Source of the DNA: Acidobacteriota bacterium
GTDB taxonomy: Bacteria; Acidobacteriota; Terriglobia; Versatilivoradales; Versatilivoraceae
Assembly: GCA_028875135.1 (NCBI GenBank)
Contig: JAPPFQ010000225.1
Coordinates: 1 to 6,371, forward strand
DNA length: 6,371 nucleotides
Reading direction: 5' to 3'
The notes beneath the pieces are model-generated. The model did no database searches and had not been told where the DNA came from. It saw only the letters and a list, made by a program, of their open reading frames with translations. The translations under genes and the position numbers were made by a program. Positions 1 through 5,346 of the stretch are shown piece by piece (positions within the stretch are counted from its first letter, which is position 1; each line of letters begins with the position of its first letter).

Positions 1-7
1 GCCCAAC

Positions 8-1186
8 ATGGCCTGTTTGGTGGAGGAAGCCTCCAGGAAAGCCACCGCCGTGCCGCAGGAGGAGGGGGTCCTGCCGTCTTCCCGCGTGAACGTTTCGGTT
101 GAGGTGGAGTCCGGAACGCCGGTCCCGCGGACCTACAGCCAATTGGACAACAGTGTCTTCATGCGAGCCTGCCGCCGCCAGACCACCGACTACACGCCCA
201 TTTGGCTCATGCGCCAGGCTGGACGCTACATGGCGGAATACCGGGAAATACGCTCGCGGACTTCATTTCTGGGTTTGTGCAAGAACCCGGACCTGGCTGC
301 CGAAGTGACCGTTACCGCGGCCCATCGTCTCGGGGTGGACGCCGCCATCATCTTTGCCGATATCCTCTTGATCGTCGAACCCATGGGTCTGGGTCTCACC
401 TTCGAGGGTGGGGGTGGTCCAAGCATCCAGGGGGTGATCCGTTCACAGGCGGAGGTGGACCGGTTGTCCGAGGTCGATCCGGAGGAATCGCTGTCGTTCG
501 TGTTCGAGGCTGTTCGCAAAGCTCGGGCCGGGCTGCGGCCCGACCTGCCGCTGATCGGCTTTGCCGGGGCTCCCTTCACGCTGGCCTCCTACATCACCGA
601 GGGAGGCGGGTCCAAGAACTACGTCCACACCAAGGAGTTGATGTACCGCCATCCCGGAGCCTGGGACCGCATGATGCAGTTGATTTCCCGGAGCGTGACC
701 AGGTACCTCAACGGGCAGATTCGCGCCGGGGCTCAGGCCGTTCAACTCTTCGACAGTTGGGCCGGCTGCCTCGGCCCCGAGGACTACCGGCGTTCGGTGC
801 TGCCCTACACCATTCAGGTGATCGAAAACATCAGGCCCCGCGTCCCGGTCATCTACTTCTCGACCGGTACCGGCGGATACCTGGACTTGGTCGGATCGAC
901 CGGAGCCGACGTCATCGGGGTCGACTGGCGCGTCGACCTGGCCCAGGCCTGGGGCAGGATCGGCGAGGGTCAAGCCATACAGGGCAACCTGGATCCCCTG
1001 GTGCTGCTGGGGGATCCCGACAGCATCGCGGAGAAAGCCGGGGAAATCCTGGATCGGGTTGGAGGGCGGCCGGGTCACATTTTCAACCTGGGCCACGGCA
1101 TTCTGCCTCAGACCCCGGTGGATCAAGTGCTGCGGCTGGTGGATGCCGTTCACGAGCGAAGCCGCAAGGCCCGGTCATCCGGATGA
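8..1186 (+). CDS. hemE: Uroporphyrinogen decarboxylase
   Basis: Cytoplasmic haem-pathway enzyme that removes four acetate carboxyl groups from uroporphyrinogen III to give coproporphyrinogen III. The family signatures appear in order, numbered from the ATG at 8: MRQAGRY at residues 68-74 (substrate-binding Arg), FADIL at 116-120 (the catalytic Asp is D118), SYITEGG near 194-200 (conserved Tyr195), DSWAG at 249-253, a GNLDP segment, and LGHGILP around His363. The C-terminus is complete. The reading frame gives 392 residues, but the family usually has about 340-355. Similarity to known HemE starts only near residue 46, so the true start may be TTG 143, GTG 104, GTG 86 or ATG 161. The frame is also open to the left edge, so the upstream limit is undecided; ATG 8 is simply the first ATG visible. 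A purine-rich AGGAGGAGGGGG tract at 57-68 is poorly spaced for any of these starts. Identity is near certain; the start is not. Confidence 0.95.
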   Translation: MACLVEEASRKATAVPQEEGVLPSSRVNVSVEVESGTPVPRTYSQLDNSVFMRACRRQTTDYTPIWLMRQAGRYMAEYREIRSRTSFLGLCKNPDLAAEVTVTAAHRLGVDAAIIFADILLIVEPMGLGLTFEGGGGPSIQGVIRSQAEVDRLSEVDPEESLSFVFEAVRKARAGLRPDLPLIGFAGAPFTLASYITEGGGSKNYVHTKELMYRHPGAWDRMMQLISRSVTRYLNGQIRAGAQAVQLFDSWAGCLGPEDYRRSVLPYTIQVIENIRPRVPVIYFSTGTGGYLDLVGSTGADVIGVDWRVDLAQAWGRIGEGQAIQGNLDPLVLLGDPDSIAEKAGEILDRVGGRPGHIFNLGHGILPQTPVDQVLRLVDAVHERSRKARSSG

Positions 1187-1234
1187 AACGCCGCAGCCGG
1201 GTTGAGCGGGCATTTTCCGGCAGCCAAAAACGGA

Positions 1235-1263
1235 TTGACTTTCGAGGGGAAGCCTCTTAAGGT
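1235..1263 (+). promoter_or_regulatory. Candidate promoter of the tRNA-Gly gene
   Basis: TTGACT at 1235-1240 matches the sigma70 -35 consensus at five of six positions. It is followed, after 17 bp, by TAAGGT at 1258-1263, which keeps the conserved first, second and last bases of a -10 box. The tRNA begins 12 bp downstream, which fits a very short 5' leader. The -10 match is weak, so this is a plausible rather than a firm call. Confidence 0.4.
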
Positions 1264-1274
1264 TTGGGGCATTG

Positions 1275-1349
<75 letters not shown>

Positions 1350-1355
1350 GGTTAC

Positions 1356-1417
1356 AAAAAGGCTATCGACTGGGGACGGTTGCTTTGTGCAGCCTCTTCC
1401 GGTCGATAGCCTTTTTT
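1356..1417 (+). terminator. Long hairpin with T-run after tRNA-Gly
   Basis: A perfect 15-bp inverted repeat (1356-1370 with 1402-1416) carries five A on its left flank and ends in six T (1412-1417). The 31-nt interior folds further: T1371-G1375 can pair with T1397-G1401 including G-U pairs, and GGTTGC (1378-1383) pairs with GCAGCC (1389-1394) around a TTTGT apical loop. It starts 7 nt after the tRNA CCA end, so the simplest reading is the Rho-independent terminator of the tRNA transcript. The A-run/T-run symmetry could let it work in both directions. Its T-run merges into the first heptamer of the adjoining repeat array, so it may instead, or also, be the left boundary of that element. Confidence 0.75.
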
Positions 1418-1477
1418 GAAGTTTGAAGGAAGAAGGAGGAAGTTTGAAGTTTGAAGGAAGAAGTTTGAAGTTTGAAG
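1415..1477 (+). repeat. Left heptamer array (9 units)
   Basis: Nine contiguous 7-bp units with no gaps, read left to right: TTTGAAG, TTTGAAG, GAAGAAG, GAGGAAG, TTTGAAG, TTTGAAG, GAAGAAG, TTTGAAG, TTTGAAG. Every unit ends in AAG and only the first half varies (TTTG, GAAG or GAGG). The purine-rich strand is the + strand. The first unit shares its T bases with the terminator T-run, and the last unit contains a possible TTG start codon (1472) of the four-helix-bundle gene. Confidence 0.9.
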
Positions 1478-1492
1478 GGGGAAAGAAGTCGG

Positions 1493-1849
1493 GTGAATTC
1501 GGATTTGCCGGATAGGACGTTTGAGTTTGCCCGGCGGGTGGTCGTGCTATGCCGGTTTCTGGACGAGAAACCAGGGGTTTCGCGGACGCTGGGGAACCAG
1601 TTGCTAAGGTCTGGAACTTCGATTGGGGCCAATGTAGAAGAAGGTCAAGCAGCGCAAAGTGAAGCCGACTTCGTCAGCAAGTACAGCATCGCCTGTAAGG
1701 AAGCCCGCGAAACGCACTACTGGCTCCGCCTTCTGGCAGCCTCCGAAATCCTTCCGCCGGATAGTTTGGCTGAACTGGAGATCGAATGTAATGAATTGAT
1801 CTCCATTTTGACCAGCATCATCAAGAAAATGAAGAGCAGACGGCAATGA
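1493..1849 (+). CDS. Four-helix-bundle protein (23S rRNA IVS-type / S23 family, Avd-like)
   Basis: From GTG 1493 this encodes 118 residues, a usual length for the family. Two hallmark segments are visible: LLRSGTSIGANVEE at residues 37-50, and KEARETHYWLRLL at 69-81. Heptad-like hydrophobic spacing throughout and a basic C-terminus (KKMKSRR) fit an all-helical bundle. Family knowledge: S23 proteins are encoded inside 23S rRNA intervening sequences, and the related Avd protein of diversity-generating retroelements is a pentameric, positively charged bundle that binds RNA and reverse transcriptase. The role of this stand-alone copy is unknown; nucleic-acid binding is inference. The frame is also open from TTG 1472 (125 residues), which lies in the last heptamer of the left array. 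I prefer GTG 1493 because a purine-rich GGGGGA tract (1477-1482) lies about 10 nt upstream and the extra residues look repeat-derived. Base composition is less GC-rich than the neighbours, which suggests transfer. Confidence 0.88.
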   Translation: MNSDLPDRTFEFARRVVVLCRFLDEKPGVSRTLGNQLLRSGTSIGANVEEGQAAQSEADFVSKYSIACKEARETHYWLRLLAASEILPPDSLAELEIECNELISILTSIIKKMKSRRQ

Positions 1850-1877
1850 CTCCACCCTTCCCACACCACCCGACGTC

Positions 1878-1961
1878 CTTCAAACTTCTTCCTTCAAACT
1901 TCCTCCTTCAAACTTCTTCCTTCAAACTTCTTCCTTCAAACTTCTTCCTTCAAACTTCAAA
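1878..1961 (-). repeat. Right heptamer array (12 units), inverted relative to the left array
   Basis: Exactly 84 bp, or twelve contiguous 7-bp units. Read on the minus strand from the outer end inward they are TTTGAAG, TTTGAAG, GAAGAAG, TTTGAAG, GAAGAAG, TTTGAAG, GAAGAAG, TTTGAAG, GAGGAAG, TTTGAAG, GAAGAAG, TTTGAAG. The first three units match the left array exactly (21 bp). Placed in register from the outer ends, six of the nine left units pair perfectly, 54 of 63 bases by my count. Much of the array alternates two units, giving an apparent 14-bp period. The outer 39 bp also form the 3' end of the leftward small ORF. Confidence 0.9.
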
Positions 1962-2188
1962 CGGCGGCTTGCCTCGTTGGCAAACCGCATCCGACACAGG
2001 AAGACTCCCTCGTTGACCTCTTTCAGGTCGGCCTCGAGGCAGGTGAACGGCTCCGGATGGGCGGGGGTGTCGGACAGGCTGCAATCCGGGCGTTCGGTTC
2101 TACGCCGCTGTCGAGCCAGCGCCACCACGGCCAGAGTGAGCGCCTTGGCCAGCACTATGATTGCAAGGTAGAGATAGAAGTGGCTCAT
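1922..2188 (-). CDS. Small predicted single-pass membrane protein, function unknown
   Basis: A leftward 88-residue ORF that I do not recognise. Residues 1-26 (MSHFYLYLAIIVLAKALTLA at the start, then VVALA) form a hydrophobic helix. It is followed by RQRRR at about 27-31, which predicts an N-terminal membrane anchor with the rest in the cytoplasm. Residues 32-76 are polar with no motif I can name and two cysteines (in PDCSL and FTCLE). Residues 77-88 (LKFEGRSLKEEV) and the TGA stop are encoded by the right heptamer array, so the ancestral C-terminus ended near residue 76 or was replaced when the array arrived. The ATG at 2188 has only a weak ribosome-binding match (GGCGGA). It converges with the four-helix-bundle gene. 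The membrane helix with basic stop-transfer residues argues for a real gene, but with no family match it could still be spurious. Confidence 0.5.
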   Translation of the reverse strand: MSHFYLYLAIIVLAKALTLAVVALARQRRRTERPDCSLSDTPAHPEPFTCLEADLKEVNEGVFLCRMRFANEASRRLKFEGRSLKEEV

Positions 2189-2219
2189 GAACTGGAATCC
2201 GCCGAAAGTCTCGGGGCGA

Positions 2220-2267
2220 GGATTGCACGCCGGGCTGCGCGGTGGCGCAGCCCGGCGCTTTCAATCC
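2220..2267. other. Strong GC-rich intergenic hairpin
   Basis: The 13-bp perfect inverted repeat 2228-2240 / 2245-2257 closes a GGTG tetraloop. After a small internal loop (CA on the left, CTTT on the right), GGATTG (2220-2225) pairs with CAATCC (2262-2267), giving 19 bp in total. There is no real T-run on either strand and no gene ends beside it; it lies upstream of the leftward small ORF. It could be a REP-like palindrome, a 5' leader structure or a weak terminator. Confidence 0.6.
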
Positions 2268-2414
2268 CAACTTTAGGTCCCACCCTCGAGATTGTCAACC
2301 GGTCCTCTGCCTGCGGTTAGCCGCATTTCTCACCCGGCGGCGGCGCTCCCGGGAGAGCATCGGTTGAGCTCATTCCCCCCGGAATCCACCCCTCAGGCAC
2401 CGCCGGTTTTGATC

Positions 2415-2444
2415 TTGACTTGAACTTTCTCAACCGCTTAGATT
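2415..2444 (+). promoter_or_regulatory. Candidate sigma70-type promoter of the nnr-tsaE-bshB1-bshA operon
   Basis: TTGACT at 2415-2420 (five of six -35 bases) is followed 18 bp later by TAGATT at 2439-2444 (four of six -10 bases, with the key first A and last T). A start near 2451 would leave a leader of roughly 35-40 nt before the nnr ATG. It is the best promoter-like pair I see ahead of the operon. It lies in a locally AT-richer stretch of otherwise GC-rich DNA. Confidence 0.5.
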
Positions 2445-2487
2445 GAATTGGGATTAGTACGGGGCGAACCCGCAAACCAGAGAGGAT

Positions 2488-4134
2488 ATGAGGATCCTGT
2501 CGAGCGGTCAGATGAGTTGGGTGGATCGGGAGACCACGTCCCGGTACGGGCTCCCCAGCCTCCTGCTGATGGAGAACGCCGGCAGCGGAGTCGTGCGCGA
2601 GATGGAGCGGCACTTCGGCGGGCTTCGGGGCTCCAGGGTGCTGGTGGTCTGCGGCAAGGGGAACAACGGAGGAGACGGCCTGGTGGTGGCCCGGCACCTC
2701 CACTTGGCAGGTGTGGCCACGCAAGTGGTGCTGATGGCTCGGCCGGAGTCCTTGAAAGGGGACGCGGGGACCAACCTGGAAGTGGCCCGGAAGATGGGAG
2801 TTCGGATCGAGTCGATCGTCGAGGAAGGCGATTGGTCCGACAGGCTGCAGTCCCGTCTCGACCCCGCTCGGACCGACATCCTGGTGGACGCCCTCTTGGG
2901 CACCGGGGTCAGACTTCCACTGACAGGTTTCATGGGGGAGGTCGTGGAACGCATGAAGCGCTTTCCCCGAGTGGTGGCCGTTGACCTCCCCTCCGGCCTG
3001 GACTGCGATTGCCTGGGGAATCCTTCGGGCGATATGTCAGCCCCGGAGTCGGAGCTGACGGTGACCTTCACCGCGCCCAAGCCGGCCCATATTTTCGCGC
3101 CCGTGGCCCGCTTCTCCGGAAAATGGGTGGTGGTTCCCATCGGCAGCCCGCCCGAACTGGTGCGGGAGTCGGGGTCCTGGCTCCACCAGGTCACCCGGGC
3201 CGAGGCTGCAACCACCCTGCGGGACTTCTCCAGAGAGCCCGAGGCGCACAAGGGACACTTCGGCCACGTCCTGGCGGTCGCCGGTTCGACCGGCAAGACC
3301 GGGGCCGCCGCCATGGCGGCACAGGCGGCTCTGGCCTGCGGCGCCGGCCTGGTGACCCTGGCGGTGCCCGCCCCTTGCCAACCGGTCGTGGCAGGCCAAC
3401 TGCTGGAGGTCATGACGGAACCGCTGGCAGCCACCCCCGGGGGCGCATTCTCCACCAAGGCGTTCGACTACTCGAGGGTAGAGAACTTGCTGCAGGGCAA
3501 GACGGTGGTCGCCTTGGGGCCGGGCTTGGGGCGTGAAAGCGAGACCGTCCAGTTTGTCAGGCGGTTTCTCGAGGAATGCCGGCTGCCGGTGGTCCTGGAC
3601 GCCGACGGAATCAACGCCTGCCAGGACGCCTTGGAACTGTTGGAGCGCAACGAAGAGATATTGGTGCTGACTCCGCATCCGGGGGAATTCGCGCGGCTGC
3701 TGGACATCTCGACCCGGGAACTGCAGGAGAACCGAATCGAGCTGGCCAGGGGCTTTGCCATGGAGAGGGGGCTGTACCTGGTCCTGAAGGGACACCAGAC
3801 CCTGCTGGCCTCGCCCTCCGGCCAGGTCACCCTGAATTCCAGCGGGAACCCGGCCATGGCCAAGGGCGGGTCGGGAGACGTCCTGACCGGAATCGTGGCC
3901 GGACTCATGGCCCAGTGGTTTTCGATGCCGGCTACCAGGGACCGCCGCGGGATCGACGATCTGGAGTCGGTCATCACCCTGGCCGTTTTCGTTCACGGTC
4001 TGGCCGGCGATCTGGCTCGGGAGATCCGTGGAGACCAATCGGTGATGGCCTCCGATCTGACCGGTTTCACGGCAGAGGCCCTGCGGAGGATCCGGGAGGC
4101 TGCCCCCGGGTTCGGCGCCGGCCGCCCGGCCTGA
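2488..4134 (+). CDS. nnr: Bifunctional NAD(P)H-hydrate repair enzyme (epimerase / dehydratase)
   Basis: It repairs damaged NADHX and NADPHX in the cytoplasm. The N-terminal YjeF_N-type domain epimerises R and S forms, and the C-terminal ribokinase-like domain dehydrates the S form using ADP (in bacteria). The 548-residue length is usual for the fused protein. N-domain: the opening MRILSSGQM and LLMENAG are typical of the family, NNGGDG at 59-64 is the phosphate/nucleotide loop, DALLGTG at 134-140 and DLPSGLD at 166-172 follow. C-domain: GHFGHVLAVAGS (256-267), ALGPGLG (342-348), LDADGIN (370-376), TPHPGE (395-400) and GGSGDVL (460-466) with the expected catalytic Asp464. No key motif is missing. 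The start at ATG 2488 fits the family N-terminus. A purine-rich AGAGAGG sits only 2 nt before the ATG, closer than ideal. It is the first gene of the operon, 29 nt before tsaE; nnr and tsaE (yjeF-yjeE) are also adjacent in E. coli. Confidence 0.96.
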   Translation: MRILSSGQMSWVDRETTSRYGLPSLLLMENAGSGVVREMERHFGGLRGSRVLVVCGKGNNGGDGLVVARHLHLAGVATQVVLMARPESLKGDAGTNLEVARKMGVRIESIVEEGDWSDRLQSRLDPARTDILVDALLGTGVRLPLTGFMGEVVERMKRFPRVVAVDLPSGLDCDCLGNPSGDMSAPESELTVTFTAPKPAHIFAPVARFSGKWVVVPIGSPPELVRESGSWLHQVTRAEAATTLRDFSREPEAHKGHFGHVLAVAGSTGKTGAAAMAAQAALACGAGLVTLAVPAPCQPVVAGQLLEVMTEPLAATPGGAFSTKAFDYSRVENLLQGKTVVALGPGLGRESETVQFVRRFLEECRLPVVLDADGINACQDALELLERNEEILVLTPHPGEFARLLDISTRELQENRIELARGFAMERGLYLVLKGHQTLLASPSGQVTLNSSGNPAMAKGGSGDVLTGIVAGLMAQWFSMPATRDRRGIDDLESVITLAVFVHGLAGDLAREIRGDQSVMASDLTGFTAEALRRIREAAPGFGAGRPA

Positions 4135-4163
4135 AGCCGCCCGCCCCTGGCGGCCCGAACCCC

Positions 4164-4658
4164 ATGACCCTGAATATCTTCAGCCATTCCGCACGGCAAA
4201 CCTTCCAGGCGGCGTTCGCCATGGGACAAACACTGGAGCGGCCCTGCATGTTTCTGCTTGACGGCCCCCTGGGAGTCGGCAAGACCGTGTTTTGCAAGGG
4301 GATGGTCTGTGGACTGGGCCTGGAGGATCCTGACGAGGTCACCAGTCCGTCCTTTACCCTGATCAACGAGTATAGGGCGCGGCTGCCCGTGTTTCACCTG
4401 GACTTGTATCGCGTCGAGCCGGGCCCGGATCTGGAGACCCTGGGCCTAGAGGAAATCCTGGACCGGGCGGCGGTGATCCTGGTGGAGTGGCCGGAAAAGC
4501 TGAGAGAGCAGGATCGCCAGGGAGCCGTGCGGGTGCGATTCGTGGATCTGGGCGGGGAGAGCCGGCGCATTGAAGTGGGAACGGCGTTGGCTTCCGGACA
4601 GGGAAGTGGACGGTTTCATGAAGCTGGACGTGCTGGCCTTCGGGGCTCATCCGGATGA
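4164..4658 (+). CDS. tsaE: tRNA t6A-synthesis ATPase TsaE
   Basis: A cytoplasmic P-loop ATPase that works with TsaB, TsaC and TsaD to make N6-threonylcarbamoyladenosine at position 37 of ANN-decoding tRNAs; TsaE drives turnover of the TsaD complex. The 164 residues contain the Walker A loop GPLGVGKT (34-41), the family signature TSPSFTLINEY (60-70), HLDLYRVE (78-85) and EWPEKL (108-113). The common GDLGAGKT form of the P-loop is changed to GPLGVGKT here, but the essential GKT is kept. The start ATG 4164 gives the normal short lead before the P-loop. There is no visible Shine-Dalgarno in the 29-nt gap after nnr, which suggests translational coupling or leader-independent initiation. The last 13 codons and stop overlap bshB1. 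The tail beyond about residue 143 looks longer than in common homologues and may be unconserved. Confidence 0.95.
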   Translation: MTLNIFSHSARQTFQAAFAMGQTLERPCMFLLDGPLGVGKTVFCKGMVCGLGLEDPDEVTSPSFTLINEYRARLPVFHLDLYRVEPGPDLETLGLEEILDRAAVILVEWPEKLREQDRQGAVRVRFVDLGGESRRIEVGTALASGQGSGRFHEAGRAGLRGSSG

Positions 4659-5346
4659 TGTCGAGTTGTCGGTGGGTGGAACCCTGGCCAAGTTGGCCAG
4701 TCTGGGTCATCGGACCGGCGTCGCGGACATGACGCGGGGTGAGCTGGGGACTCGGGGAACCCCCCGGATCCGGTCCCGAGAAGCCCAGGCCGCGGCCGAG
4801 GTCCTGGAATTGAAGACAAGAGTCAACCTGGGGCTTCGGGACGCCCACCTTCAGGACACCTCCCTGGAGCGCCTCAAGGTCATCGAGCAATTGCGGGAGT
4901 TCCGTCCGGGTCTGGTATTCGCTCACCACTGGGACGACCCCCATCCCGATCACGCGGCCGCCAGCCGCATCGTGACGGCTGCCTGCTACCTTTCCGGCCT
5001 CAAGAAAGTCACGACGGGTCAACCGCGGTTTCGGCCTGACCGCATCGTCTACTTCCGGCAAGCGAGTTTCCCGGCTCCTTCTTTCCTGGTAGACATCAGC
5101 GCTTTCTTTGAGCAAAAAATGCGGGCCATCGGTTGTTTTGCTTCCCAATTGCACGACCCCGGATCGGATGAGCCCCAAACCTATCTGAGCGTTCCCGAGT
5201 TTCTTCCGGCCCTCAAGGCGCTCAACCGTCATTACGGCTCTCTCATCCGGACAAGCTACGCGGAGGCCTTCCATACCCGACAGGCATTGGCCGTAGGAGA
5301 TCCAGTGGCCTTTTTCGCCTCGTCTCGAAAGGCGGCGTCACCATGA
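4618..5346 (+). CDS. bshB1: N-acetyl-alpha-D-glucosaminyl-L-malate deacetylase (BshB1)
   Basis: The second enzyme of bacillithiol synthesis: a zinc hydrolase of the LmbE/PIG-L family that removes acetate from GlcNAc-malate to give GlcN-malate. The 242 residues fit BshB1 (about 235-245). Zinc ligands expected from the family are visible: His11 and Asp14 in AHPDD (10-14), with Asp13 as the likely general base, and His112 in HPDH (109-112). The C-terminal RHYGSLIRTSYAEAF block is typical of BshB1 and separates it from MshB and mycothiol-conjugate amidases. I chose ATG 4618 because the protein then opens MKLDVLAFGAHPDD as in the family; the upstream TTG 4570 would add residues without support. 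A GGAAG at 4601-4605 gives a modest ribosome site. It starts inside the tsaE end and its stop overlaps the bshA start (ATGA), so all three are probably translated in a coupled way. Confidence 0.95.
   Translation: MKLDVLAFGAHPDDVELSVGGTLAKLASLGHRTGVADMTRGELGTRGTPRIRSREAQAAAEVLELKTRVNLGLRDAHLQDTSLERLKVIEQLREFRPGLVFAHHWDDPHPDHAAASRIVTAACYLSGLKKVTTGQPRFRPDRIVYFRQASFPAPSFLVDISAFFEQKMRAIGCFASQLHDPGSDEPQTYLSVPEFLPALKALNRHYGSLIRTSYAEAFHTRQALAVGDPVAFFASSRKAASP
5329..5335 (+). promoter_or_regulatory. Ribosome-binding site of bshA
   Basis: AAGGCGG lies 7 nt before the bshA ATG at 5343 and differs by one base from AAGGAGG. It is inside the last codons of bshB1, and it supports the ATG that overlaps the bshB1 TGA as the true start. 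Confidence 0.65.

Larger units (their letters stand above)
1415..1961 (+). mobile_element. Putative IVS-like element: four-helix-bundle gene between inverted heptamer arrays
   Basis: This segment has three parts: a left array of 7-bp units, one S23/Avd-like four-helix-bundle gene, and a right array of the same units in inverse orientation. The outermost 21 bp are exact inverted copies (1415-1435 and 1941-1961), and both arms contain the rare GAGGAAG variant. The segment is visibly less GC-rich than the flanking genes. Established knowledge: S23-type four-helix proteins are encoded by intervening sequences inserted in 23S rRNA genes of bacteria such as Leptospira and Coxiella, and those sequences have complementary ends that form a stem. 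There is no 23S rRNA sequence here, so this would be a free-standing relative. I see no transposase, integrase or reverse transcriptase and no clear target-site duplication. Mobility is inference. Confidence 0.45.
2189..2487. other. Intergenic region between the leftward small ORF and nnr
   Basis: No credible gene is seen in these 299 bp. It would carry the start signals of two diverging transcripts. Besides the hairpin and promoter listed separately, it holds a perfect 10-bp palindrome CTCCCGGGAG at 2346-2355 and a small hairpin, TGCGG-TTAG-CCGCA, at 2312-2325. Neither has a tail or position that assigns a function. Confidence 0.6.

Noticed and set aside
1187..1234. Terminator after hemE (GCCGG 1196-1200 with CCGGC 1217-1221)
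   Set aside because: The stem is only 5 bp with a 16-nt loop and no T-run follows, so it is not supported.
1415..1961. CRISPR array
   Set aside because: Units are 7 bp, contiguous and without spacers, and there is no cas gene. The two blocks are in opposite orientation.
1415..1961. Diversity-generating retroelement, because Avd is a related four-helix-bundle protein
   Set aside because: No reverse transcriptase, no template/variable repeat pair and no variable-protein target are seen; the arms are simple heptamers.
1415..1961. Classic insertion sequence
   Set aside because: The only ORF is a 118-residue helical-bundle protein with no transposase motif, and I find no clear target-site duplication (CTTT before, CGGC after).
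1415..1961. 23S rRNA gene with intervening sequence
   Set aside because: The flanks are a tRNA terminator and a protein-coding ORF; no rRNA sequence is recognisable.
2057..2320. Rightward 87-codon ORF opposite the small membrane gene
   Set aside because: It runs over the GC hairpin, has no recognisable segment, and the opposite strand has a clear membrane helix.
2508..4038. Several leftward and out-of-frame ORFs over nnr
   Set aside because: They are shadows of a GC-rich gene with all Nnr motifs in the + frame; none shows a domain.
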